Shown piece by piece: positions 36,403 through 49,904 of a DNA stretch of 64,000 bases. This stretch comes from Margaritifera margaritifera. Taxonomy: Eukaryota; Mollusca; Bivalvia; Unionida; Margaritiferidae. The position numbers and the translations under genes were made by a program. Position 1 is the first letter of the stretch. Each line of letters starts with the position of its first letter. Location of the stretch: the NCBI GenBank assembly GCA_029931535.1, contig JAQPZY010000833.1, forward strand, positions 489,547 to 553,546, given 5' to 3'. Below the pieces are notes generated by a model that was given only the letters and a program-made list of their open reading frames with translations, was not told the DNA's origin and made no database searches.

Positions 36403-39218
36403 TGTAACTGATCGCCGGTCTTTAAAATGAATTCTAATTTCTGTTTTGTTTTGTGCGTGTTGTGTGTTTGTTTTTTCTTATGTTAAATAAATAAATTGAG
36501 AAAAATAAGATTTTCGAGGTAGTACTGTTATTTCCACTCTTGTAAACCTACAGAAATGCGAGTTACAAATGTTCTTTTACATAGTAAGAATCAAGCACGG
36601 CTATATTTCCAAACAAAGAAAAGCGTTTGCAATCTGTAAGTTGCCTGCTGGTGTAGTGATATTAAGATTGCATCAGACATTGTTTATTCGTATTTATTCG
36701 CTGTGTGATGGGTGATACAGCTTTATCAGACATAATTTAATAGTTTATGTTGATGGAAGTAAAATCCTGAATGTCTTTAAAAGCTGGCATTATGTGTTGT
36801 ACATCAAATTTTGTAACATCAATATTTAGTCAGTACTCAAAAAGTTCAGTGACTGACCATACAGACCTAGACTCGATCCATCCATGGAGTTTACGAGTCT
36901 TAAGTTGGGGCTACTCTGAATTTTTATGTTAGCCACCAGGAGAACTGCTACCATGGAAACAAAATGTAACTTATATTAGTTAGGGATGGATGGCAGGAAG
37001 GAGACTGTGTGGTTTGCTCAAATTGCATTTTGCTTAACGGTTGACACAAAACACGTGCGAGGGAAAATCGACATTGGGGTAGAGTACACATACATGTAAA
37101 TAACGTGTATACCTGGCGATCTTTGATATACATTGAGATAAAATTTTGGAACTGTTATGATAGTTTGAAATAATACACTCTTTGATGGATCGACAAATTT
37201 GTCAACAATTGATATTACAGTGGACACTCATTTTTGAAGAGGAGTTCTATAAACCTTGATTTAATTTTTTTCTTAAATCCAGTGTTGTTTTTTGCTGGTA
37301 GTCGAGAATTCACGTCAAAGATCACAGAGTAGGAAGCATTAGCTTTTTATAGGTGGAACGTTCTTTAAACCTTGTTTATGTTTTATGATAGCCGCTGAGA
37401 CTAAACATTGTTACTGATACATTTTTACTTGCCTTAGGTTAAAGTTAAGTTTTTTTTAAGATTCTTAGCCTTTCTTAAGGCACATGCTTCAATCAACCTG
37501 TGTAAGGGGTGGTGGTTGGTGATTGGAGGCGGGGGGTGTGTGGGGTGGGGTGGAGGGGAGTGCGAAGTTGAAACATTCCCGATGATTAACTGATTGACGT
37601 TGAATATGAAAGACGTTGAAGATTTTAATTTTTTTGCGAGTGTTTAATGACTAAACTCATTACATATATTTCAATAGAAACAGGCACTAGTGTAAGATCT
37701 TCCACTGTTGTTCATCTAATTTTACATGTCATTATAATCTTTTATTGAAAAACACTTTGTTTACAAAAGAGGTAACTTCATTTTGCCATGCCATAAGATT
37801 CGTGTGCCAATTAAATACGTATTTAATCTATACTACTGTAGTGGGCCCCTTAAAATGCAGACAAGCCTGCTAACTTGACCTCTATTTCACCTTTTGGGAA
37901 CAGTACATGAGGGATACTTTTGCATCTCGTCAGTGCGTAACTATGGAAACGTTCTTTCAATGCCCTCCTGATCTGCCTGGATTTGTTAGATTAATTAGCA
38001 CTGAAATCACCAGTCTTACATAATTTCTCTTCCACTTATCTGCAGTTTAAAGCTGTGATTATTATACAAGTAAAATAGCAAATAAGCACTTTTTTACAAT
38101 GAGCAAACTTGCACTATTACATTTTCGAACTAAAGTTTATGTTTCACTAGTTTCTGAATAATTAAAAATATGTGATTTAGAAAAATAGAATATATAACTT
38201 CTTAGACCAATCTCCAGATTTCATTTTTAAAGTATGATGTTTTCTATGTTTACTTTCCAGACTAATATTAAAAGTCTGTCAAGAAAAAAAGAAATTAAAA
38301 AAGTATAATCTTTTTATTTTTAAAAAACAGTAGTTGGGGCGGGGCCTTCTTTTCTCACAAAGCCAAAGCAAGAAAACTACAGCACACATGTAAAAATAAA
38401 ATGTAATAATGCCGAAAACGTTCGTTTGCATTTTAAGATACAGTTAATTGTTTAGACTTAGTTTTTCATGTGCAAGTTGATCTAGAAATAAGGCCATTGC
38501 AGTGTCAAAACCTGTGAGGCTTCAAAGCAGAAACAAATTCCTGTATAGTAAGTTTTGGTTCAAAGCCATAAAGTTGAGATTCAAGTTTCAGGTGACTTAC
38601 ATGAAACCAAATCCAGCACGTAGGTATATATAGCATGATTTATAAGCACTTCATGTTACACAAAGACCGATTTTTGTTGCATATATAAATCTCAATCACA
38701 TGGTATCATGTTTCGGTGATATAACTTCTACGTTTAAAAAAAAATCTATGAAAAAACATTTGAAGAAAATGTTATGAGCACAGAGTGTGCATAGTCAGAG
38801 TACATAATTAATGTACTCTTTTTGCCGATTCACTATTGGCCAGTAAGCGTTAGGCTGTGCTGTGTCAGAATCTCTGAGAAAAATTAATTTAAATCCTTTT
38901 TTATCCAACTTTTGTGTCCTTTTTAGAAGGAAGGAAAATTAATTAAAGCAAAACTGTTATCTGTACAAACATACATATAATTCTACGGGCAAAGCACACT
39001 TGTTGTGAATTAAGGAGAAGTTTTTCAGTAAGAACTATTAGCGGGGGCAGTTTTTTAATTATCGATACTTAAAAAGCTATTGTGAACGATAAAATAAAAA
39101 TATCATTTTAAATGTACATTTTATAAGGGGCTTTTGTATACTGTCACAAGTGATACGTGTTTGATTTTGTAGATAGTTGTGGCTTTTTGTAAATAAATGA
39201 ATGTATGGGTCAGAGTTT
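36398..39218. other. No gene seen; G-rich tract 37505-37561
   Basis: Mostly AT-rich unique-looking sequence. 37505-37561 is strongly G-biased on + (several GGGG and GGGGTGGGG groups) and could form a quadruplex. No coding frame is supported. Confidence 0.45.
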
Positions 39219-39219
39219 A

Positions 39220-39412
39220 GGAGCTGCAGTAGCTTAGTGGATAGCTTTCTGGAGTCGCTACCGAAAGGCTGCGGGTTCGAATCCTACCATTGGATCAGAA
39301 TATGTCGGCTACACTGGTATGTCCCTGGGCAAGGCACTTTACACCTAGTTGCCTCGGCGCCAAATAACCTACTTGTGATGCTTTGCCGTAAAACACCAAA
39401 CAGAACCAAACA
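39220..39412 (+). mobile_element. tRNA-derived SINE (copy 2)
   Basis: Box A TAGCTTAGTGG (39230-39240) and box B GGTTCGAATCC (from 39274) are both close to consensus. The body TGTCCCTGGGCAAGGCACTTT, TTGCCTCGGCGCCAAATAACC and GCCGTAAAACACC matches the 27.7-kb copy. The tail is AACCAAACAG. This copy has better-preserved promoter boxes than copy 1. The 39201-39431 frame is a by-product. Confidence 0.88.
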
Positions 39413-41861
39413 GTGTCGGATTTTCGTTTAGAATGATGGAATATCCATGAGTGGAATAAATGCCAGCTATATAGTGCGTTCGCAATATCAGTGTACCGGC
39501 AATAAATATAAACCGCACATCAACTCTTGAAGTTAGGAATGTCGTAGTAATGCATGCTCTGAATGGTCTCGCTGTCAGTGTGTTTGAAGCAGTTGGTCGA
39601 TCTGCACTTTTTTTGTTAGCGAAATCCCGAAATATGCTTTACCAATTGTGGTGTGATTGACAAGATCTGAAACCCAAACTAACACCAACATTGTGTATGA
39701 ATATCAGGAACGTATCATACACATTTATTGATAATTTTTAAATGAAAAGTTATTTTAAAAAAGATAAATGAAAGCTTACAAAATTTAATTATGCGAAAGT
39801 ATTCCACTGCTATGTCAGAAAAAGATAGAGAAAACTGTTCGATACTTTTCGGATACTGATGACAGTAGTTTTGGTCCACCTGTATTATAAAACTGTTTGA
39901 TTTGGAGAGTAACATCATGTACACTAACTATATTACTTGTATACTTTGTCAGAGAAAATGAACAAATGTAAAAACCGTATTAGATAGGGCTGCTTCATAA
40001 TACATACTAGTATTAAGTAACTGCAACCTCCACAAGGGTTTCATCTACAACTGTCCTCAGTTCTTTATGGCAATTGCATAGTTATTTGAATATTTGTTAC
40101 TTTGATTGATTGATTGATCGATCGATCCATTGATTGACTGATTGATTGATTGATTGTCCTGCAAGTTTCGAAATAGTGCACCGCGCTGGAGATCATACCA
40201 GTTAGCTGGATTTGAGCATTTATGGCAGGAAACTGGCCTGATCGTCAATGATTATTTTAACAGAAAAGAGTAATGTCTTTGTTGTAACATACACATATAA
40301 CTCTCTCTCTCTCTTTTCTCTATATCTCTCTCTCTCTCTCTCTCAGACATGTGTAAATTAAATGTTGAAAATAGGAGCGAATGTTTGTGTTTACCATACT
40401 ATGTATTTTGTGGTAAGTTGGTCTTTTTCAAGCCGCTTTAGCTGAATAAATTAATGATGCATACAATATTGTTTCTTTCTTATGTTTTAGAGTGTTTTGT
40501 ATCAACCTCAACACGAAAAATTCTAATATACTACCCCCCCCCCCAAAAAAAAAAAAAAAGCAAAAACAAAACACAACATATCTATTTTAACCGAACTGAA
40601 GTATCTAGCTATGGCTACAACACTGACAGCTGGTGTAATGGCCTTGACGTTCTGTAATTCCAGAAGTGAAGTACATGGGGGGGGGGGGGGGGGGGCAAAC
40701 TGATCAATGATAGTACATGTATGTATATAGTTTTTGGATGGGGATAATTTTCTAATACATACTTACAAACAGTTTATCCTTTTGTATTGTTTTGACGCTA
40801 TTAATGAGAAAGATACACTTTCCAAGTCACTTAGATTTTACATTTGGCAATTCAAAGTACCTTGTAAAGGTGTTTTGCCTCGCTGATTGCTATTGTATTG
40901 GAAACGCAAATACATTTCTGAACAGTTTTCTGATTTCCAGGTCACTTTCTATGTAAAACTTACTTAGCAAAGACTATATGAGTATGAATAGTAATGTCTA
41001 ATACAGTTCTTAGTTAATGCACTTTTAAGTTACGGTATATAGATTGGTCCTTTAAAATATCATGTGTGTTTGGCTATCACTAAAATCTGTTTAAATTTGG
41101 AAAAGCAAATAAATTGTAACAATATTTTATTGACACCACTGTACTCGTCAATAGATTGATGTTCGGTGTTTATATTTTGTGCATTGTTTTAATGAGACTT
41201 CCTTCACAACAGAAGTATGGATGCAAGCATAATGCATGATCTGTAAATCAAAGTCATCAAATCACTAACTGAAGCAGACATATTCGTATAAAAGCACATT
41301 GAATGTATACATCAGTGTATGATTTGTTTGCACATATTGTTGCAAGTCTTAAGAGTGCGATGATGAAAGACACATATTGCCGTAAGGAAATGTTTCCTTT
41401 TGGGACTGATCATCATGATGCTAAATGTTTGACTTATATATATCTATCTATCTATCTACTGAAGTTATGTGCACATAAATACACCATTCTGTATAAAACA
41501 GATCTAAGAAAACTATAATGAATTATAATCCATAATCAAAGTAAATATGAAGGAAATGAGTTGCCAAACTGTGAACTACACTTTATATTGGTGCTTATTA
41601 ACATAAAATAAAATACACCGTGGAAACAGATGCATAACGCATGTTCTTATTTACAAGTGACACATAACCCATTTTTCCACCTTAAATTCCACTTCTGATA
41701 CATTCAAGTACACAATACCATATGTAATGACAATAATTCATTCAGTGGTCAAAGGGAAATAATTCATAAATCTACTCAGAAATGGCAGATATGAATCAAT
41801 CTATTTAGAGATAACTGTTTTTTATGAACATAACATTTTAAATCCATCTTGTTCATAAACA

Positions 41862-41908
<47 letters not shown>

Positions 41909-43444
41909 CGACAGTAATATGCATATATCGTAAATTCACTATAATCAGCTCATGTACTTATTTATGACATTGGTGAATGTTGTATGCGCCTATTTATGAT
42001 GTGCCTTTATTGACAGCGAAGTGCATCAAGATTAAAAAAAATTATATTTAAGCTATCGATTGGATCCTAAAGCATATAACAACAAGATGATTAGTCAAAG
42101 AGGAATATATAGCGAAAACTAAAGGTAGTAACAAAAGTAGGTATTGTAAAAGGATAAATACTCACATTAATCACGTAATTAGGGCAGAATAAATCGTAAA
42201 GTGAATTTTGCGTCTTAGATATCGATTTTTTACTTAATTTTGTTACAAAAATATCGGACGGCCCCTTTGCGCATATTTTTCGAATACGTTTTTTTGTCAT
42301 GTATGCGCTTATCATACATATTTTATAGTACGCTAGTAATTCTACCACTGATTCTTTTTCAGTGATATGGTTTAATCATCCATCATGTTAATAAGTGAAT
42401 TTTTATCAGTTAAGTAAGTTATGAATCTGTCATTATCTCTCTGCAAATTTTGTAAATGAGAATATCACATGCCCTGAATGAAAATCAAAATGTTTCCTGA
42501 CAGTAAATACCAAAAATAAAAATTTACTTTGTAGCTGGAAGCGCCCAAATAAGAAACTAATCAGATTCCGACTAACTTTACAGCACGGACTAAATCGGCA
42601 AGTTCTGGAACTGTTTTGGAAGTATCAATAACTCATTTCGGAAGAAAAAAATCTGCAGAATACACTGCTTCAGTATTATAGCATGCTTCTTTCTCATTAG
42701 ATACCTTTCAAGTTTTCCATTTAGCTCAGTCGCTAAAATATATCGTATTAAATCAGTCATAATTCATCTTGTGATTTCTCTTTTGTTTCATTATTAGTTT
42801 ATGGCTTTTATGTCTAGAACTTTGTCACCTATGAAATAAGCGGCTCTACACATTTATTTCTCCTAGTATCTGATTCTATTGCGATTTAAAATAGTGCTTA
42901 ATTATTTGTGCAACCTCTCATCCAATGTTGATTATGAAAAGGTTAAAAGAGCATGATTTTAATTCTACATTGATGATTTTCAGTTTCTTTTACCTCTGTT
43001 CTTCAATTAGATTATTTCATTTGCTGTCATTAAACTAAGTATCTACTTTGGCCCAAGGAAAATACGCTTCGGTTTTCTGGAAAACACAAAGTACTTTCTC
43101 TTACAATTTACTATATTTTACAAGCAAGCGATTAGGCTGGATTTGTATTGTGTTGTTCATTTCTCAGTTCCAACCTCGGAGAACATCTTGGACTTTCTGA
43201 GGGTATGTGGTAATTATAACAAAATTTTTATTTTTAGGATTTTATGTTTTACCTTTAGCTTTAATTGTATTTGTCTGTTACAGAATTTTACCATCGCTAC
43301 CTTTTATCTTGCAATACATCACGTTTACTTTTTTTTTTTTGCATTTCTTATCTTTACATTGTTATAACTTTACTTTAAAACGGCATAATATAGCCATTAT
43401 TGTGATGGCGTGCCATTAAACCCTAATACATCATAGATACATAC

Positions 43445-43445
<1 letters not shown>
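39413..43445. other. No gene seen; several simple repeats
   Basis: Simple repeats are GATT/GATC tetranucleotides at about 40103-40157, CT tracts at 40302-40344, a G run at about 40677-40695, a TATC patch at about 41435-41458 and (TA)n at about 41874-41905. Frames are incidental. Confidence 0.5.

Positions 43446-43446
<1 letters not shown>

Positions 43447-43508
<62 letters not shown>
43447..43508. repeat. (TA)n microsatellite
   Basis: An uninterrupted TA tract of about 62 bases. Confidence 0.95.
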
Positions 43509-43509
<1 letters not shown>

Positions 43510-45995
43510 CTTCCTAATATACACTGTTTACATATAAAGTACCTCAATGGAGGTTACATGGTCTTACACCTAATGGCGGATTTCCACTGTCAAATACATC
43601 TGTATAATGTAGATGGAGTGCAAATGATTGCAAATGAGTCCTTCAAGCAAAGGCCAACATTTTCGTCACGGTTTCCTATGTACTGTTACTATCCATCTAA
43701 CTACCTATTCCCAGGAAGAAAATATTAAATATCATGGAAATGATAATCGAGACTCCTGGAGTGCATACAGTTACCATGAGCATTTTTGTACACAAATAAT
43801 GGAACGTAATTTTTTATCAAGTTCTTTGCAAGCCATATTTTAGTTTTCTTTCTTTGTTTTTGAAACCTGTTTCTGAAACCTGCTAATAGATGTCCCCCAC
43901 CCCCACCCCATCGATGTATTCAAAAGCTCACTTTGGCATCAAGATAGAAACGTGTCTCTCAGAATCAGACCTGGGGGAAGATTATATTGGTATGTACCAT
44001 TTGGTGTCCAATTATTGCATTTGTTTATGCTGATTATTTCCTGTTTATCATATAGTTTAAATGATAGAGTTTTAAAATTATTTATATTGTCATATCAATT
44101 ACCAAAGATCACCTATTCTGTTCGTTCCAGACTATTTCATATACCCTTTCGAAATTTTCTTTTCTTGTTGTTGAGGAAATTTTGCCAATATTAAATCGTA
44201 ACTAAAATGTATTCAGAACCATAATGTCATTTGAAATCCAACGCTTCTTTTAAACTTTATAGTCGCACGTCCTATTACCGCAGTATGCCTATTACCGCGG
44301 TATTTAAAAGTTTTTGATCGGTGATATCAGCATGCGTAACATCTGAATAACATGTAAACATAACGTCAGGAACTTCACATAGCCGTCAATATTAAAATTT
44401 GAAGAATAACTCTATTCAGGTAAAACCAAGTCGTAGCTTTCCTTTACACTTCCAAATTTAAGCAAGTGATCAAATCCCGTTCATATCATACCCAGTTCCA
44501 ATTCCATTTTTGTACTTTTTAATCAGACAATCGTGTCAAGCACAATGTATAGAAATCGTCTGCTTCACAATTTAAACAATACAAGTAGAATTTGTGACAT
44601 GACTGACGCTTTTTGATAAAAATTGGCATCTAACTTGGGGGGGGGGGGGGCATTAAAGGTGTTTTCTAGACATGGGGCATAAAATTAAAGTTTATCGGGT
44701 TTGGGGTTAACTATTAATATGCCATATAATATAACTTAAGAATATCATAAATCATAATTATATAATTGTTTCATAGATTTACTACAACTCGAGCATATAC
44801 AGATCCTGATTACATTTATGAATTTAATGTTGAAATTTTGTTATTAAATGTGTTGCTTTTACATAGTATTTCCCGATTATTCTTTTTACTTTGATACCAT
44901 TCTACCGATGTTCACTGTATTTCTCAATTGCCGCAGTAATAGTACGTTCTCTTTAGAGTGCCTCCCATTAGAGGCCAATCCTGAATACCCAACACTTTGG
45001 CGGTCCCGTTGATCAGAAATTAAAATCATTCACCGTGACAAATGCACCACACGTTGATTACTGATGCAGTAGGATAGCAAAGAAAAAGTAAGTATTATGC
45101 GAAACTTGTCTGCTTTAATGCAAAGGGTATATATGACTAATACTTTCAAGCAAAATTATGTAATGAGAATAAAACTGCGCGTCGCTAAATAATCTCAGAT
45201 AACCTGCCTGGTATATAAGTTGCTAACCACCTCTACCTCCATCCCCCATCCCAAAAATACAAGCCTTCCACAAATTTTCCCCATTCTTTTCTTAGATATC
45301 TCTACCTTCCTTGATAAGGCCCCAGACAATTATATTCCTTCTATGTTATGTACAACCATTCATTATTGTACAACTGACAGAACTTTGTAACTTTCTGCAT
45401 AAACTAATTGCGTTAGTGCTTGAAATCCTTAAGGTCTCATCAAGGGTTGACCTGCATGCCTTGCATATTGATACGGTAAACCAATTGAATCAGGGGAAGT
45501 AACCAATAAACGCCTGAATGACACGCAAGGTGACAGTTTACATATTATTGTACTCATAGCAGAGCAAGCACAAATTTCAACAATATATACATTTTTGTAA
45601 ACTCTGAAGTCTACCCTGTCATTATCAACATAAATTGCAACATTTCTAAACAAGTCATACGTGAAACACACTTTTCAAACTTGATAATATTGTTTCGAAA
45701 TATCTTTCTGATTTTGGTCAACCTCAAGGAGAGCTAATTGTGGTTTGAGGCTATAAAACACCATATTCTAACTTGTCTCCACTCCACAAGATCCGCTCTT
45801 AGGAGATGGATCAAAGTTTCAAACAATTATGCACATCCACAAACTACCTTCAAATACACCACAAACTTTGAGTCTATCTTAAACGGCATAGGAGGAGTTT
45901 TGCGACATTATGCAAGCATGAATGGACTCACATTTTCTTCAAAAGTGTTTAGTTCCGTTTGGGTTTGTGAGATAAAATGTCATTTTCAGCACATG
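43509..45995. other. No gene seen
   Basis: AT-rich with a G11-12 run near 44638-44650. No supported coding or repeat family. Confidence 0.45.
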
Positions 45996-45999
45996 ATAG

Positions 46000-46203
46000 G
46001 CTATACTTGGTGGTCAGTATATTTGGTGGAGGAAGAATGCAGGAAAGCCCCAGAAAGAACCACCTACCCACGGGAAGCTACTGGCAAGTTTTCTCACATA
46101 CCCACGTTGGTCGAGATGAGACTCAACTCACGCGGACAGAGGTGAGATGCGTGAGTGATATGTAAAGGCAAGAGCCTTAGACCACTCGGCCATCCGGGGT
46201 CCC
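46000..46203 (-). mobile_element. tRNA(Leu/Ser-like)-derived SINE, - strand
   Basis: Read on the - strand, the element begins near 46203 with GGATGGCCGAGTGGTCTAAG, an almost perfect box A of class II (Leu/Ser) tRNAs. A weak box B (GAGTTGAGTCTCATCTCG) follows, then a body with CAACGTGGGTATGTGAGAAA, TTGCCAGTAGCTTCCCGTGG and TCCTCCACCA. The head differs from the 27.7/39.2-kb SINEs, so this is a second family. The 135-codon frame 45738-46145 runs over it and is rejected as a gene. Confidence 0.85.
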
Positions 46204-48277
46204 ACTCAAAAGTTTTAGATAAACAAGCAAAAAATAAGGAAAGAAAGCATTATAATCGTGTCAGCTCTGGAAACAGATGTTATAAGAGATACTTTCGAAA
46301 AAGAGTTTGAATACGTTCATGTAAAGAACCTGGTGGCTAATGCTGGGTGAGCAATGAATATATATTTAGAGTAAAAATAATCCATGATTTTGTTATCAAT
46401 ATCGTCCCTGTTATTGACCAAAGAAAAGTTAATATAAGTTCATGTGAATGTGTGTTTTACTCAGTATTATTTGCTCTAGTTTCTGTAACTTATGTGATAC
46501 ATACAACCAAGAATAAGTGTTGTTTTTGTTTTGGAAAGAATATAGCGTCTACAACGGCATTGTAGCAATGCTTTCTTGATCTTTTTGAGTTTTATTTCAA
46601 AATAATTTGGAAAATACTAAAACTAAGGATTAAAGACAGGAATGTAGATATAGTCCAAGTAAACTGACTGTTTGCACCTAATGGAAACGGTCCTCTGGCC
46701 GTTTTTTAGCTTTAGTGTTAAGTTCTTACTTTGCTTCTTAAAAGAAATACTGCAAAAAATCAAGAGTAAATAACGAATGCATTTCGTTTGTTATATTGCC
46801 TTATCTTTATGTAAAGACCTGATTGAAGATCAAGATGAGAAAGGTAGGCTATAGATTTCACAACTACACAAGGACATGATTTTGACAAGAGGACTTATGT
46901 TAAAAGTTAAATTTAAATCTACAATCCATCGATCTGATCTGTTGAAGTGTAAGTCTTACTTAAATTGACCGATCAAATGGTTTATCCTTACGGCTTATGT
47001 TGGTGAAATTTGGCCAGAAGTTGGCTCGTAATCAGTAAGTGTAGATTTACAATTTCGTTGGATTTTTTTTCTTCTCATAATCATGCATTTTAAGCTAGGT
47101 CTAGAATTAATATTAATGTCAGCGAACGAATATCTTGTTAATATTTTTTAATTACATTTGTCTTGGCGAGCAGCATCATTCACTGGTCTAAGGCTGTGGC
47201 TAAAGGCGTCTGATACAAGTATTCCTTGTTACCCACATCTCACAGATGTCACTTCTCCATAATGTGAGGATTTACAAATGCTTCAAGAAAAAAGAATTTA
47301 TTGCAATTTTACGATAAAAGTAAAAACAAAACTTATAACAATTTGGTATAGTCCACTGTTTATAAAAGTAATGTTATTTGTTCTCTGTTCAAATATCGTT
47401 AAAAAAAGTTCTAAAAATGTATTTGTATATGCAGTACTCCCTCGATTTGTCGCTCACTTTAGTACAAATTTGACAAAAACATCAAGGATGGCAATAAATG
47501 TGATGTTTGTCGGATATGTGTACGGCTATGTTCAGTACTCAAATACTACAGGAAGAAGTTAATTTGTTGTATCTTGGTTTGAATTCAGATGTTTTCAAAT
47601 TAAAATAATATGCACAGATATCACGAATAAACACAAAAAAAATACAATACATATGGGTCACTAATCCTACATAGGATAAACATATAAGACTTAACACTTT
47701 AATGCATAAACCTAATTGTCAGTATTTCTCTGCATTTAAACCATAATACGTTGAGTTCACCTTTCATACTACGATAAAATCAGTTATTGGGCGGTGTTTA
47801 CATTTGTGACTTGCGTCTTTCCTAAATGTATAAAAAGGTGTGTTTCACTGTTTTCTGAATCGTCAAGGGTTTATTGGCATCGCATGGTAGTTCCCCGTAT
47901 GTTATAACCATTTTCCATATGCCTCCTTTACCTTTGATTTTATATACATTTTACAGACGTTTTACGTCTTTACTGTTACAACTTTATCTTGTTGTACTTG
48001 ATGTTTACATTTATTTAGGAGGGTTTATCTTCTTAAATTGTTTTGCTATTCAATTTGACATTTTTCGAACTTGACCTTTAGTTGGCACCATAGTTGTATG
48101 TAACTGTTCGCTTCCACTGCGGTGGAATGTGGTGGCAACACTTCGTGTGATTATGTGCACAACTAATCTCGTCTTGATTCTGATGATTCTGTGACAATTT
48201 CATTATGTATTGAATTATCTCTTCCTCGCAACGTCGCTAAGATTGCAAAATCTGATAAAGTCCTCGAATGTTTTACA
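46204..48277. other. No gene seen
   Basis: Frames at 46347-46565 and 47278-47562 have AT-driven composition and no motif. No repeat structure recognised. Confidence 0.45.
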
Positions 48278-48744
48278 GAGTACATGTAAAATGAAATTTT
48301 GGATCAGCGCAGATTGCATACCGCGCTGGGGACGAGTATTCGTCCAACTACGCCTTAAAAGACAAAATTAGTTGGGCTCAGAAACTTTCACTGGGTGGGG
48401 GGGGGGCGGAGTTTTTTTAGGACAAAGATTAGTAGGGGCGGCGGCAGGCTGTGGTGGGCTTTCAGGGTTGAAGATTGGAACATATGGCGGGGTTGGCTCT
48501 GGGGACGGGTGAAATTGGTATTTTGGTTCAGCACCCCATAGAGAGCTTTTTCTATTAGTTTTTGGCTCTATTGGGGACATCGGGGTAGGGCAAAATACAG
48601 CTTTTTAGAACAATTATTAGGTTATTTAGGTAACACGTGCCATAGCCCAAATCATCTCGTCTTTTATATCGCCGTTAGACGAATACTCGTCCCCATTGGG
48701 GTATGCAGTCTGCGCTGATCTGAAATTCCATTTCACATCTACTC
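48278..48744. mobile_element. 467-bp element with about 98-bp terminal inverted repeats
   Basis: 48278-48375 and the reverse complement of 48646-48744 align almost end to end. Shared parts include GATCAGCGCAGA(T/C)TGCATACC, GGGGACGAGTATTCGTC and TTGGGCT at the inner border. ACA flanks both outer ends, a possible 3-bp duplication. The centre is G-rich on + (G10-type run) and gives a proline-rich - strand frame (48580-48368) that I consider incidental. This is a foldback/MITE-like element with no transposase; superfamily unassigned. Confidence 0.85.
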
Positions 48745-49904
48745 ACATTCAGATGGTAGCAGCTAGAAATCGAAACTATTATTTAATTTATACTATTTGT
48801 TCACTGAGTGCTTGACGGATGGTTAGGGTGGCGAATAATTTCAAGAATTAAATAATGAAATAATCCTGACAAGAGGGTGATGGGGGAAAAAGGACCGGGA
48901 AGGGGCTAGGGGGAGTGGCAAAAACTGGAAGAAGTATATTTTTGCTGAACATACATTTGGTTTCATACTCCGACTTTAAGGTAAGGAGCTGTGCAATTGG
49001 AAAGGTTGCAGGCTGTAGGAATTATTTCCTATGATTTTTTATTATCAATATGTTTATTATAACTGGATGATTTATGACCGTTCGCTCTCAAGATACCAGT
49101 ATGCTGTAGGCAATACAACAGGTTTTGTGTCTATGGAATTTCATTATCAATTATAGCATTCTCCAAGATATGTTTATAATATTTGCGAATTTGTCCCATA
49201 AAGTTTGTATATTCCATGGCAGAGTTTTTAAACCATACTTTTAAGATAGATTTTTAAACTTTACTTTTAATTTGCACTATATAGCCAGGCTATGCTAGCG
49301 CTGAACACCATGCATACATACATAAGTAACACTTACTACTTTTTAAACTGAAATTAATATGAATTATGCAAAAATATCCTAAGTTCGAGTATATTCATAT
49401 TTTAGGCACAAAAAACAAATGTAGCGAATAGAAAATAGTTTTCAAAATCTGCTATAGGTATATGATCTATATCATATAACCATGTACTCAACACATGATT
49501 TTTATTCTCTCATGCCCGACGATGCCATTTCTAAAAAATCTACTTTTGTGCATACGGGGCGAAGAATAAAACATGTGCTTATGGAAACTTAAATAAAAGT
49601 TGATAAGAAACTTATGGACCAGAGTCTAAGTAAACACCATAGGTGTATATCTTAAAGTCTTCAAAGTGATATGCAAAAATATAAATGACAAAAGGGCGAT
49701 AATAACAGCCAAGAGACGATAAAGAAAAAAAAATACATAAATCTACTACCTTAGATTTGGTACACTTGTGACAGAGGTGTTCACTTATAACACCTCTGCT
49801 AGATTAGCGCATGAAAAGCATTGACGATTTTGTTTAAAATTCCTTACATAGCTTCAATAACTTCAACAACGCTCGTTATTATGAACATTCTCAGATTTAA
49901 TACA
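48745..49904. other. No gene seen; 3' flank of the caveolin-like exon
   Basis: AT-rich. On the - strand an ATTAAA lies about 10 bases after the caveolin-like stop codon and could be a poly(A) signal. Confidence 0.4.

Noticed and set aside
45738..46145. 135-codon + strand frame
   Set aside because: Its 3' half is antisense to a tRNA-derived SINE and the 5' half has no motif.
46130..46203. Genuine tRNA-Leu or tRNA-Ser gene
   Set aside because: Box A is good, but the sequence does not fold into a full tRNA by eye, box B is degraded and a SINE body follows.
48368..48580. Proline-rich - strand frame
   Set aside because: Product of G-rich sequence in the centre of a TIR element, with no domain.
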